A DNA stretch of 48,677 nt, taken from a virus. Positions within the stretch are counted from its first letter, which is position 1. Every line of letters starts with the position of its first letter. The stretch covers positions 1 to 48,677 of the IMG/VR virus record IMGVR_UViG_3300032285_000779, one strand, 5' to 3'. Positions 22,775-31,269 of the stretch are shown piece after piece. Made by a program: the position numbers and the translations under genes. The notes beneath the pieces are model-generated. The model was given only the letters and a program-made list of their open reading frames with translations, did no database searches and was not told where the DNA came from.

Positions 22775-23440
22775 ATGAAACAACCCGCATGGTCACACTC
22801 CTCCCTCAAAGACTACGAGGGATGCGCACGCAGATACCAAGAGGTCAAGGTCTTGAAGAACTATCCGTTCGTTGAGACTGAAGCCACACGCTACGGCAAT
22901 CAAGTGCATCAGGCTATTGAAGATTTTATTCGGGACAGCAAACCAATTCCTCCCGAGTACGAACAGTTCAAGCCTGTGGTGGACGCCATGCTCAAGAAGA
23001 ATGGGCGCAAGCTTGCCGAGTATGAGATGGCGCTGACTGTTGACCTCAAGCCAACAGGTTGGAAAGACAAGGATGTATGGGTGCGCGGCATTGCTGACAT
23101 TCTGATTATTGATGACGACAACCTGACAGCATGGGTGGGCGACTGGAAGACTGGCAACAACAAATATCCAGACAGAGATCAGCTTGTACTCATGTCGCTC
23201 ATGGTGTTTGCCCACTTCCCGCACATCCGCAAGGTCAACTCTGCGTTGCTGTTCATCGTCAAAAATGATATGGTCAAGATGTCAATGATGCGTGAAGACG
23301 CTGACAAACACTGGTGGGACTATCGTGAGCGTACAGCGCGGCTTGAAGCGAGCTTCGCCAACGATGTGTGGAACCCAAACCAAACGCCACTATGCGGTTG
23401 GTGCCCAGTAAAGACTTGCGAGTTCAACAAAAAACACTGA
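22775..23440 (+). CDS. PD-(D/E)XK exonuclease with Fe-S-type cysteines (Cas4/AddB-like)
   Basis: A 221-aa nuclease with SHSSLKDYEGCARRY (C17) and GNQVHQAIEDF at the N-terminus, GIADIL (D108), VGDWKTG (D123, K125) and Q136 in the nuclease core. Three C-terminal cysteines, C207-x2-C210-x4-C215, together with C17 match the four-cysteine iron-sulphur arrangement of Cas4 and AddB nucleases. In a phage replication cluster it likely resects DNA ends for recombination. No CRISPR genes or arrays are present. The ribosome site is weak. Confidence 0.85.
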   Translation: MKQPAWSHSSLKDYEGCARRYQEVKVLKNYPFVETEATRYGNQVHQAIEDFIRDSKPIPPEYEQFKPVVDAMLKKNGRKLAEYEMALTVDLKPTGWKDKDVWVRGIADILIIDDDNLTAWVGDWKTGNNKYPDRDQLVLMSLMVFAHFPHIRKVNSALLFIVKNDMVKMSMMREDADKHWWDYRERTARLEASFANDVWNPNQTPLCGWCPVKTCEFNKKH

Positions 23441-23450
23441 AAGGAATATC

Positions 23451-23717
23451 ATGCCTTACGTAAACAAACCCCGCCCCTATGCCAAAGAGTACGAGCAGTA
23501 CGATGGCACACCCGCTGTCAAAAAGAAACGCGCCGCACGCAACAAAGCACGCGCCATGATGGAGAAGGAAGGCCTCGTGCACAAGGGTGACGGCAAAGAT
23601 GTAGACCACAAGAAGGCGCTCTCAAAAGGCGGCAAGACTGTGCGCTCAAACCTGCGCGTCAAAGATGCAAGTGCGAACCGTTCATACGCTCGCAAATCAG
23701 ATCACTCAATGAAATGA
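23451..23717 (+). CDS. HNH-like small basic protein (88 aa)
   Basis: An 88-aa, very Lys/Arg-rich protein. DVDHKKALSKGGKT (about 53-66) and SNLRVKDASANRSYARK (about 69-85) resemble the HNH core (DH...GG...N...C/S..N) with the last histidine replaced. It is conserved in phages near replication genes in my experience. It may be a nicking enzyme or a non-catalytic DNA-binding HNH relative. An AAAGGAATATC site sets the start. It overlaps the next gene by ATGA. Confidence 0.62.
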   Translation: MPYVNKPRPYAKEYEQYDGTPAVKKKRAARNKARAMMEKEGLVHKGDGKDVDHKKALSKGGKTVRSNLRVKDASANRSYARKSDHSMK

Positions 23718-24094
23718 TGAACTCGTTACTAAACGCAATAGGACTTCAAGGCGCGGTAGGCTCCGCCCAAAATGTAGCGGGTCAGCAGTACGCGGCGAAT
23801 CAGTACACCATGGCGATTTCAAATGCGGCGGCGCAACAACACACAGGCAAGATCGTCGGCAACGTGGCGATTGCCGCTACCAGTAAGGAGTTAGACCACG
23901 AAGCCTACAACACGTCGATCGAGAACCTAATCAATCTCTGGATAACACGTTTTGGAAACGAATGGATTGACCTAGCGACTATTGAGGACGAAGAGTTCTT
24001 TAACCTAGCGTACCGAAGACTGAAACAAATGGGTGAGCTAGAAGTTCACTACCTTACAGATCGAGCGCGGTACGTGTGCCGCAGACCAGAATAA
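23714..24094 (+). CDS. NLW-domain paralog 1, with A/Q/G-rich N-terminus (126 aa)
   Basis: First of three tandem paralogs. The C-terminal part (about 62-126) carries NLWITRFGNEWID (residues 74-86), matching NLWxxRYGxxWVD and NLWxxRFGxxYVD in the next two genes, preceded in all three by a histidine 12-14 residues earlier. Residues 1-60 are rich in A, Q, N and G (AQNVAGQQYAANQYTMAISN), unlike the other two, and resemble low-complexity virion-protein segments, but I cannot match them to a particular one here. ATGA overlap with the HNH-like gene. Function unknown. See the finding on virion-terminus mimicry. Confidence 0.65.
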   Translation: MMNSLLNAIGLQGAVGSAQNVAGQQYAANQYTMAISNAAAQQHTGKIVGNVAIAATSKELDHEAYNTSIENLINLWITRFGNEWIDLATIEDEEFFNLAYRRLKQMGELEVHYLTDRARYVCRRPE

Positions 24095-24109
24095 ATCAAG
24101 GAGAAGCAA

Positions 24110-24451
24110 ATGGGAAAAGTAAAACAATCAATCATGCTAAACCCTGCACAGGTGGCAATCGCTAAAAGCTCAGGGATGGATATAGAAGAATACGCTAAAA
24201 AATTACAGACTTTGTTCCCCACAACAGTGACTGTGTTCAACCCTAACAAGCACCCTGCGTACTCAATACCTTTATCAGAGCTAGCCAATCTGTGGCGTGC
24301 GCGTTACGGAGACATGTGGGTAGACGTGTCGGAGTTGGACGGTGAGTTTTGGGAAGAAGCTTCACAGCGACTACACCAAAACAAAATGATGGAAGAGGTT
24401 AACCATCACAGCGACACGACACCTTGGTCTAGGCTGAAGGAGGGCGTGTGA
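24110..24451 (+). CDS. NLW-domain paralog 2, with scaffold-like N-terminus (113 aa)
   Basis: A 113-aa protein with AAGGAGAAGC upstream. Residues 8-35 (IMLNPAQVAIAK then GMDIEEYAKKL) align without gaps to residues 287-314 of this phage's scaffold protein, with 11 identities in 28 and several conservative changes. The C-terminal half has NLWRARYGDMWVD (60-72), the domain shared with both neighbours. An early protein with a late-protein terminus is unusual. It may bind the scaffold's partner, the capsid protein, or imitate scaffold to a host sensor. It overlaps the next gene by GTGA. Confidence 0.7.
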   Translation: MGKVKQSIMLNPAQVAIAKSSGMDIEEYAKKLQTLFPTTVTVFNPNKHPAYSIPLSELANLWRARYGDMWVDVSELDGEFWEEASQRLHQNKMMEEVNHHSDTTPWSRLKEGV

Positions 24452-24780
24452 GCACATTGAAATACAAAGCTACTGAGCGATACGATTTCGGTTGGACTGA
24501 CCCGCGAGCAACGTTCGGCGTTATAAAAGTAAACCAAAGAAGGCACACAGGACTTGAAGAAGTCTCGACCGAAGTGTTGCGCAACTTGTGGTTGGTGCGG
24601 TTTGGTGAGCTCTATGTGGATGCTAAGTTGATGCACGACACACGCGCCGAAGACATTGCAGATGTTGTACAAGAGTTGGCAAACCGAGGATACGTGCGCC
24701 AAGAAATGACAAGAAGCATGTATGCCGAAAAACCCATATCTCGGTTCAGATTACTGGAAAAACAAAATGCAAATCGTTGA
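24448..24780 (+). CDS. NLW-domain paralog 3, with capsid-like N-terminus (110 aa)
   Basis: A 110-aa protein started by GTG in a GTGA overlap, with GAAGGAGG upstream. Residues 6-24 (YKATERYDFGWTDPRATFG) match residues 287-305 of the major capsid protein at 12 of 19 positions. The codons differ widely, so this is not a recent DNA duplication. NLWLVRFGELYVD (46-58) links it to the two preceding genes. It ends 14 bases inside the helicase start. A capsid-tail mimic, decoy or capsid-assembly regulator are possibilities, and none is shown. Confidence 0.72.
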   Translation: MSTLKYKATERYDFGWTDPRATFGVIKVNQRRHTGLEEVSTEVLRNLWLVRFGELYVDAKLMHDTRAEDIADVVQELANRGYVRQEMTRSMYAEKPISRFRLLEKQNANR

Positions 24781-26329
24781 AGACAAAGCGCTCGTACTGC
24801 GCACACGCAACCCACACAAGTACGCAATTATTCCGAAGCACAAAGTTCTTTCCGAGGACAACGGCATCTATGAAGTAGCTGTGTACTGGGGTCTTGATGA
24901 AGCACGAGTGCTACGCAACCTCGGTGTAAAAGATGTGCCGTCGCCTATCACTAGGCGCTATGACTGGCCCGGAAAGTTTATACCAATGGCTCACCAAAAA
25001 GAGACGTCGGCTTTCCTCACACTTAACCGCAGAGCGTTCTGTTTTAATGACCCCGGAACTGGCAAAACATTATCAGCACTATGGGCGGCTGACTTCTTGA
25101 TGAAGCGCGGTGAAGTTCGTCGTGTGTTGATTCTCTGCCCACTGTCTATTATGCACAGCGCATGGATGGGCGACATCAACCGAAGCGTGATACACAGAAG
25201 CGCCATTGTCGCCCACCATACGCAAGCCTCGCGGCGTATTGAAATGATTCAGCAGGACTACGAGATTGTGATTGCCAACTACGATGGCCTCAACTTGATT
25301 GCTTCTGAGATCAACGCAGATGGTAGGTTTGACTTAGTGATTGTTGATGAAGCCAACGCGTATAAGAACCCGTCTACTCGTAGATGGAAAACACTTGCGT
25401 CAATCATCAAGCCTGAAACATATTTGTGGATGATGACTGGTACGCCTGCATCACAGTCGCCTGTGGATGCGTACGGCTTAGCAAAGTTTGTAAACCCAAG
25501 CGGTGTGCCTAAGTTCCAGACATCATGGCGCGACAAGGTGATGAACAAGATCAGCCTGTTCAAGTGGTCACCAAAGGCCAACGCTAAAGACCTCGTGTTT
25601 GAAGCACTGCAACCCGCAATACGTTTTACAAAAGACCAGTGCCTCGACTTGCCACCAGTCATCACAGTCACACGCGAAGTGCCGATGACACCACAGCAGG
25701 CCAAGTACTACAAGCTACTCAAAGAGCAAATGCTTTTCCAAGCGGCGGGTGAAACAATCAGCGCAGTCAATGCGGGCGTTGCTGTAAACAAGTTGCTACA
25801 AATAAGTTGTGGTGCCGCATACACAGACGAGAAAGAAGTTGTGGAGTTCGATGCCGCGCCTCGTCTTGGTGTACTAGAAGAAGTGTTGGAAGAGACAAAC
25901 CGCAAGGTAATTATCTTTGCGCTGTTCCGCTCAAGCATTGACACCATCGTCACATATCTCACTAAACACGGCTATGCCGTTGACCAGATTCATGGCGACG
26001 TGTCTGCAACAAAGCGCGGGCAGATCATCAATGACTTTCAAACAACTGACAACATCCGTGTGTTGGTGTTGCAACCACAAGCGACAGCCCACGGGATTAC
26101 CCTAACTGCCGCTGACACAGTTGTCTTCTTTGGTCCACTAATGTCTGTTGAGATGTATACGCAGTGCATAGCACGAGCAGACCGCAAAGGTCAAGACTCA
26201 GACAAGGTCACTGTGGTGCATATTGAATCAAGTCCCATCGAGAAGAAATTATTTAAGGCAATGAATACAAAAGTTTCTGACCACGCTTTGCTTGTCGGCA
26301 TGTTCGACAGTGAAGTAAAAAATATTTAA
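24767..26329 (+). CDS. SNF2-like DNA helicase / translocase
   Basis: A 520-aa superfamily 2 ATPase. It shows AHQ (Q-motif-like, about 75-77), Walker A NDPGTGKT (94-101), DEAN (194-197), TGTP (224-227), a second RecA domain, and motif VI ARADRKGQ (about 469-476), the SNF2-like arginine-finger pattern. It probably unwinds or remodels DNA during phage replication or recombination. The ATG at 24767 is preferred over the in-frame ATG at 24722, because GGAAAAA lies upstream and the overlap with the previous gene is only 14 bases. Confidence 0.88.
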   Translation: MQIVEDKALVLRTRNPHKYAIIPKHKVLSEDNGIYEVAVYWGLDEARVLRNLGVKDVPSPITRRYDWPGKFIPMAHQKETSAFLTLNRRAFCFNDPGTGKTLSALWAADFLMKRGEVRRVLILCPLSIMHSAWMGDINRSVIHRSAIVAHHTQASRRIEMIQQDYEIVIANYDGLNLIASEINADGRFDLVIVDEANAYKNPSTRRWKTLASIIKPETYLWMMTGTPASQSPVDAYGLAKFVNPSGVPKFQTSWRDKVMNKISLFKWSPKANAKDLVFEALQPAIRFTKDQCLDLPPVITVTREVPMTPQQAKYYKLLKEQMLFQAAGETISAVNAGVAVNKLLQISCGAAYTDEKEVVEFDAAPRLGVLEEVLEETNRKVIIFALFRSSIDTIVTYLTKHGYAVDQIHGDVSATKRGQIINDFQTTDNIRVLVLQPQATAHGITLTAADTVVFFGPLMSVEMYTQCIARADRKGQDSDKVTVVHIESSPIEKKLFKAMNTKVSDHALLVGMFDSEVKNI

Positions 26330-26337
26330 GAAAGGAG

Positions 26338-26380
26338 TTGCAAATCAATTCAGTCGTGCTATGCTGTCAAACCATTGACA
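26338..26380 (+). promoter_or_regulatory. Promoter with TGTCAA-N4-TTGACA operator
   Basis: An extended -10 TGCTATGCT (26357-26365) lies 16 bases after TTGCAA (26338-26343). Overlapping the predicted transcript start is TGTCAA-ACCA-TTGACA (26365-26380), a 6-base inverted repeat with the same half-sites and spacing as the operator at 13682. It would control the gene pair 26405 and 26865. Confidence 0.6.
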
Positions 26381-26404
26381 ATAAAATTATTTCAGGAGAA
26401 GCAA

Positions 26405-26851
26405 ATGTTAAACATAGATGATGAGGAGCCTGCTCCTCAGGAAGCACCGACAGAGGTCACAGTCCCCATGGACAAGTTGGCAAAGGTGTATCGCAGGATG
26501 CAGTCACGCATACAAGAACTGACTACGCAATACGAGTCAGAGATTGAAGACATCAAGCGTCAGCAAGATGTTGTGAAGATTGCACTCAAAGACCAGATGC
26601 TCAAGCTAGGCGTATCAAGCGTGCGCACAGACCAAGGCACAGTAGTGTTGTCTACCAAGACACGCTACAACACACAGGACTGGGACTCGTTCAAAGAGTT
26701 CATCAAGGAACACGATGCGTTGGACTTGTTGGAGAAGCGTATTGCGCAGACCAACATGTCGACGTTCTTGGCCGACAACCCCAGTCTAGTTCCCGCAGGG
26801 CTTAACTCGACAACCGAGTACGCCATTTCAGTTCGTAAACCAACCAAGTAA
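26405..26851 (+). CDS. Coiled-coil protein of replication cluster (148 aa), unknown
   Basis: A 148-aa protein with CAGGAGAAGC before the ATG. After an acidic start it has a coiled coil (about 20-60, KLAKVYRRMQSRIQELTTQYESEIEDI) and a compact C-terminal domain with VSSVRTDQGTVVLSTKTRYNTQDW and TTEYAISVRKP. The long helix plus globular end recalls Gam-like or recombination accessory proteins, but I do not recognise the family. It is transcribed with the candidate ssDNA-binding protein next door. Confidence 0.65.
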   Translation: MLNIDDEEPAPQEAPTEVTVPMDKLAKVYRRMQSRIQELTTQYESEIEDIKRQQDVVKIALKDQMLKLGVSSVRTDQGTVVLSTKTRYNTQDWDSFKEFIKEHDALDLLEKRIAQTNMSTFLADNPSLVPAGLNSTTEYAISVRKPTK

Positions 26852-26864
26852 TCAGGAGAATACT

Positions 26865-27824
26865 ATGAGCAATGTAGCTCTATTCAACCCATCCCAAGCC
26901 CCCGCGTTCGCAAAGAACCGCAAAGAGTTGTCCCCCATCGCCAAGGCTTTGGCCGGTGGTGCAGTCAGTGGTGGCGGCAAGCGCATCTCCATCAAGGGCG
27001 GCGTGTTCCGTTTGAATGATGGCGGTAAAGAGATCGCCGCAATCGAAGACCGCTTTCTTGATGTGGTGGTTGTCAATGCCGCGCCTGATGTTTCACGCGT
27101 GTTTTATGCCAAGTCCTACGATGGTGAGGCCAGCTCTCCCGACTGCTGGTCGCAAGACGGCAAGACGCCTAGCCCCGATGCAGGCAACCCCCAGAGCACC
27201 AAGTGTGATGGATGCCCCAAGAACATCGCAGGTTCTGGCCAAGGTAACAGCCGCGCTTGCCGCTATCAGCAACGTGTTGCTGTGGTGTTGGCCAACGACA
27301 TGGAGGGCGCAGTCATGCAGATCACTCTGCCTGCCACTTCAATCTTTGGTAAAGAAGATGGTGACAACCGCCCCTTGCAAGCTTACGCTCGCTACTTGGC
27401 CGCGCAGAACATTGACCCATCTGAGGTCATCACTCGCATGAAGTTCGACACCAAGTCTGAGTCGCCCAAGTTGTTCTTCAAAGCAATGCGTTGGTTGACT
27501 GACGACGAGTTTCCAATCATTCAGCAACAAGGCAAGACGGACGCCGCCATCAAGGCGATCACAATGACTGTCGCTAAGATGGACAATATTGCCGCACCTG
27601 CACCTTTGAAGTTAGAAGGCAAGCGCCCCACCGCCCCTGCACCCGAGCCCGAGGAAGAAGCCCCCGCCCCTGCACCCAAGGCAACTAAAGCCAAGGCCAA
27701 GCCTGCCCCCGCAGAGGACGAAGAGGAGCCAGTGGTACGCAAGGAAGAGAAGAAGCCTAACGCTGTACCGAAAGCCAAGTCAGCGCTTGCTGATATGGTG
27801 GACGACTGGGACGAGACTGAGTAA
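26865..27824 (+). CDS. Candidate ssDNA-binding protein with acidic tail (319 aa)
   Basis: A 319-aa protein. The core (about 40-240) has beta-rich RISIKGGVFRLNDGGKE and VVVNAAPDVSRVFYAKSYDG, then four cysteines around CW...KCDGCP...ACRYQ (about 95-132) that could bind zinc. A Pro/Ala/Glu-rich linker (about 245-300) ends in an acidic tail DDWDETE, like the acidic aromatic tails of phage and bacterial ssDNA-binding proteins. The replication context supports an SSB role. I recall similar unannotated phage proteins but cannot confirm the function. AGGAG sets the start. Confidence 0.6.
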   Translation: MSNVALFNPSQAPAFAKNRKELSPIAKALAGGAVSGGGKRISIKGGVFRLNDGGKEIAAIEDRFLDVVVVNAAPDVSRVFYAKSYDGEASSPDCWSQDGKTPSPDAGNPQSTKCDGCPKNIAGSGQGNSRACRYQQRVAVVLANDMEGAVMQITLPATSIFGKEDGDNRPLQAYARYLAAQNIDPSEVITRMKFDTKSESPKLFFKAMRWLTDDEFPIIQQQGKTDAAIKAITMTVAKMDNIAAPAPLKLEGKRPTAPAPEPEEEAPAPAPKATKAKAKPAPAEDEEEPVVRKEEKKPNAVPKAKSALADMVDDWDETE

Positions 27825-27866
27825 AGGAATCGGGGGGAAAGCGGATGCCGAATGCGCTAGTTGGTA

Positions 27867-28202
27867 ATGACCGAAGAGAAATCGTTCGGGGCTAAGGACG
27901 TAGCGAGTACCCCCACCCATACCATGCCATATTCACCACAAGTTATTAGCGCAGTCAAGAAAGCGCCTAAGACGTTGGGCAACCAACTCGGGCGATGGGC
28001 TGTGCATCACAACTTCCCAGTCACAAAACTAGCAAAAGTAACAGGCGCTTCTCGGCAATCTGTTTACAACTGGTTCAATGGCGGCGAAGTATTCGTGGCT
28101 TATCGACCAACAGTCGAAGCCGTTCTTAAAATTTTACAGTCGTCCAGTACAGGCGACGAAGCTTGGAGGAAGACATGCAAGGCGTTCAACCTAACAAACT
28201 GA
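27867..28202 (+). CDS. Helix-turn-helix protein, candidate phage regulator (111 aa)
   Basis: A 111-aa protein with a probable HTH (about residues 45-72): VHHNFPVTKLAKVTGASRQS then VYNWFNGG, followed by helix YRPTVEAVLKIL. This resembles small XRE-type DNA-binding proteins. It is the only clear sequence-specific regulator in the window beside the winged-helix-like gene at 17784. It is therefore a candidate to bind the two TGTCAA-N4-TTGACA operators. The ribosome site is poor. The ATG at 27867 is preferred over an upstream TTG, but a start at 27924 is possible. Confidence 0.62.
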   Translation: MTEEKSFGAKDVASTPTHTMPYSPQVISAVKKAPKTLGNQLGRWAVHHNFPVTKLAKVTGASRQSVYNWFNGGEVFVAYRPTVEAVLKILQSSSTGDEAWRKTCKAFNLTN

Positions 28203-28333
28203 CAGACGAAGAATTACTGCGCCATGTGTATCTGATGGGCAACGAAAACCTCCCAAAAGAATGGGTTGAAGAGCTTTGCGTGCGCTTGGCCAGAGCCATT
28301 GACGGACTCGCAGAATACGACGAAGACCTATAA
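28175..28333 (+). CDS. Small acidic protein (52 aa), unknown
   Basis: A 52-aa frame with a strong TTGGAGGAAG site, overlapping the end of the HTH gene by 28 bases. It is helix-rich: NKLTDEELLRHVYLMGNENL, then VEELCVRLARAIDGLAEYDEDL. The look is of a small protein-protein partner such as an anti-repressor, but that is speculation from position. It lies 14 bases before the primase-helicase. Confidence 0.6.
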   Translation: MQGVQPNKLTDEELLRHVYLMGNENLPKEWVEELCVRLARAIDGLAEYDEDL

Positions 28334-28347
28334 ACCAAAGGACAAAC

Positions 28348-31269
28348 ATGACATCCGCTGAATTTTTAGCGGTGGTTTTGCCGTCCGAAGGCTTCGGCCT
28401 GTACTGCGCGGTAGAACTCACAAAGAAAAAAGAACATGTATATGCAGACAAGATTGAAGACCTCATCCCGACGATCGAGCAGTGGCATGCCAACCAGTAC
28501 GACGTCTTCTATGGCGTAGCCACATTCGACACGAAGCGCGGCGCTGAAGAAGCTCAGTACCTCAAGGCGTTCTTTGTTGACTTGGATGGGTACGCCACCA
28601 AGAAGGCGGCGGCTGATGCGTTGATTCAGTTCCTCCAGAAGTCTGGGCTTGACGCTCTTGGTACGCCATGGGTGGTTGACTCAGGCGGTGGCTTGCACTG
28701 CTACTGGCCGCTCAAGGATGAGATTCCTGCGGCTGTTTGGAAACCTGTTGCTGAGAACTTAAAGCGTCTGTGCAAACAGGAAGGCTTCACCATTGACATG
28801 GGCGTGACTGCTGACACCGCTCGTATCTTGCGCGTGCCCGGAACTGCCAACAACAAAAAGAAGTACGCAACGCCGCGCCCTGTGCGCATAGTCCAAGAGG
28901 GCGACATTTTTGACTTCTCGACTTTCTCGCCACTTGTTTATGAGAAGTTGGAGGAGATACCTGCACCTCCTGCGCCCAAGATAAACCTGCCCGGCCAACG
29001 CCCATCCGCGCCCACACGCGGTCAGGTCAAGTTGATTCAGGACAGCTTCACGCTGTTTGGGAACTTTGAGAACCAGTGCGGTCAGATTCAAGACTACATC
29101 GCCACAGCAACGGACGACGGCAAGGAGCCCATCTGGCGCGGCATACTGTCTTGGGCCAAGGTCTGTGAGGACGGCGCAGAGAAGGCTGTCTGGCTCTCGG
29201 ATATGCACCCATACCCACACGAGCGCATGCACCAGAAGATGGCTGACATCAAGGGTCCCTATGCCTGCGTAAAGATGGACAGCGAGAATCCCGGCATCTG
29301 TACGAAGTGCAAGCACTGGGGCAAGATAACCAACCCCTTGATTCTTGGGCGCGAGATCAAGACGGACAACACCGCCAAAGAGATCATGCTCTCAACGCCG
29401 CCCGACGAAGACTTTGACGAAACGCTTCTGGACACAGAAGAATCGTATGAGCCAGAAGATACGGGTTTACCCTTAGCCCCTAGCATTGTGCGTCCTGTGC
29501 CACCACGCGGATACAGCTACGGCGAACATGGCGGCGTCTATTGCGTGCGCATGGAGGAGGACGAGGAAGGTAAGAAGTCCAAGAAGAGTATTCAGCTTGT
29601 TCCCTACGATTTGTTTGTGGTTGACATCCTGAAAATGGAGGACGACCACCTGATTCACATGGCCGCTGTGCGTCCCGAAGGCGTGCAGACTTTGAACTTC
29701 CCACAGAAATCTATTGTCAGCAAGGACGAGACGCTCAAGTGTTTGGCCAGTCAGAACATCGTCAGCACCTTTGCAGGTCACGACAAGACGCTGTTTGAGT
29801 ATGTGCGTGCATGCGTGGGCGAGGCTTCTCAGAACCGCAGGCCGATCGAGGTGCCGTTTCAATGTGGATGGCAGGCAGACCAGTCGTTTGTTTACAACAA
29901 CCGCGTGTTCAGTAAAGATGGGCGCGAGACTCGCATCCCCATGCCCGGTCTGGAGAACATTAACCGCAACACCAACGGCAAAGGCGACCTTGATACATGG
30001 CGGCATATGTGGAAGACGATCTTCGTTGAGAAGCCGGGTATGGAGACAGCCTTGGCTGTGGCTCTGGATTCCTTTGGATCACCGCTTATGCGCTTCACAG
30101 AGTTTGAAGGCTTTGTCTGGCACATCGGTTCGCAGTGGTCAGGTACGGGTAAATCCCTAGTACTTAGCGCCAAGGCAGGCGTGTGGGGTCACCCACTACG
30201 CTACCGCACAGGCAAGAGTACATCACCTGTTGCTATGCAACAACGCGCAGGTTTGCTCAACAGCATGCCGCTTCTGATTGACGAGATCACCAGCACACAG
30301 CGCAACAACATGGAATGGGCGCCTGCCTTTATCTTTGATTACTCAGAGGCACAAGGCAAAGAGCGTATGGAGTCAGGCTCCAACAAAGAGCGTATCAACA
30401 ACAGTACATGGACAGCCACCTGCACGATGACGTCCAACACAAAGCTAACTGACTACATGGCGGGGGCACGAGCCCACAGCTCCAACGGCGAGCTTCTGCG
30501 GATGCTTGAGTGGACGCCCCACATCAAGCTGAAGTTCACACCTGAAGAACGCGTGACGCTTCTTGAGATCAAGCGCAACTACGGCGTGGCCGGTGAGGCA
30601 TGGGTGCGATGGCTGACAGTTAATCAAAAGGTTGCAGAAGACATTGTGCACAAGACCCACGCGCACTTAAAGAAGGTCCTGAACTTCAACGACGACGAGC
30701 GCTACTGGCACGCAGGCTGTACTGTGGTTGTGGCGTCAGCTATCCTCTTGCGCAAAGAGTACGCAGGCATCATAGAAGTTGAGATCAACAAGGTCATCAG
30801 CGCTCTGAAAGGACTTGTGGAGAAAGCTCGTGGCGTCATGAAGAACAGCGTGCGCTCTGCTGAAGATGTGCTCAACGCCTACATCGGCGACAACTACGGA
30901 AGCTTTATTGTTCTGAAGAAAGTCGAGGGCAAAATCTTGGCAGCATGGGGAGACAACGGCGACATCGTTGACCGCTCGACCACCAAGAGCAAGGTGCTCG
31001 GCAGGGTGGAGCATGGCATCCTAGCGCCGGGGTACAGGGAGTTTTACATCGAGGAGCAGTTGTTGAAGAAGCATTGCGTGAGCATGAGCTTTGGATACGA
31101 TGAGTTCAAGGCGCAGATGGAGGAGTTGTTCACTTGCAAGTACGTCAAGAAAGACATGCTGTCACGAACCAACGGCCCGACCATGCGCGTCAATGCCATG
31201 CACATAACTTTTAGGGACGAAGTCTTCGATGGAAATACTGTATCCGTGGGCGAAGCTAAAGCCGGGTGA
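28348..31269 (+). CDS. Primase-helicase (AEP-like primase fused to DUF927-type ATPase)
   Basis: A 973-aa two-domain replication protein. The N-terminus resembles archaeo-eukaryotic primase/RepB-like domains: FFVDLDG (D78, D80), VVDSGGGLHCYW (H117) and TARILRVPGT (about 157-166). A cysteine-rich hinge follows (C307, C318, C321). The C-terminal half (about 400-850) resembles DUF927 helicases, with Walker A SGTGKS (about 596-602) and Walker B LLIDE (642-646). It should prime and unwind DNA for the family A polymerase. No separate DnaB- or T7-like primase is present. The ATG has AAAGGAC upstream. Confidence 0.85.
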   Translation: MTSAEFLAVVLPSEGFGLYCAVELTKKKEHVYADKIEDLIPTIEQWHANQYDVFYGVATFDTKRGAEEAQYLKAFFVDLDGYATKKAAADALIQFLQKSGLDALGTPWVVDSGGGLHCYWPLKDEIPAAVWKPVAENLKRLCKQEGFTIDMGVTADTARILRVPGTANNKKKYATPRPVRIVQEGDIFDFSTFSPLVYEKLEEIPAPPAPKINLPGQRPSAPTRGQVKLIQDSFTLFGNFENQCGQIQDYIATATDDGKEPIWRGILSWAKVCEDGAEKAVWLSDMHPYPHERMHQKMADIKGPYACVKMDSENPGICTKCKHWGKITNPLILGREIKTDNTAKEIMLSTPPDEDFDETLLDTEESYEPEDTGLPLAPSIVRPVPPRGYSYGEHGGVYCVRMEEDEEGKKSKKSIQLVPYDLFVVDILKMEDDHLIHMAAVRPEGVQTLNFPQKSIVSKDETLKCLASQNIVSTFAGHDKTLFEYVRACVGEASQNRRPIEVPFQCGWQADQSFVYNNRVFSKDGRETRIPMPGLENINRNTNGKGDLDTWRHMWKTIFVEKPGMETALAVALDSFGSPLMRFTEFEGFVWHIGSQWSGTGKSLVLSAKAGVWGHPLRYRTGKSTSPVAMQQRAGLLNSMPLLIDEITSTQRNNMEWAPAFIFDYSEAQGKERMESGSNKERINNSTWTATCTMTSNTKLTDYMAGARAHSSNGELLRMLEWTPHIKLKFTPEERVTLLEIKRNYGVAGEAWVRWLTVNQKVAEDIVHKTHAHLKKVLNFNDDERYWHAGCTVVVASAILLRKEYAGIIEVEINKVISALKGLVEKARGVMKNSVRSAEDVLNAYIGDNYGSFIVLKKVEGKILAAWGDNGDIVDRSTTKSKVLGRVEHGILAPGYREFYIEEQLLKKHCVSMSFGYDEFKAQMEELFTCKYVKKDMLSRTNGPTMRVNAMHITFRDEVFDGNTVSVGEAKAG

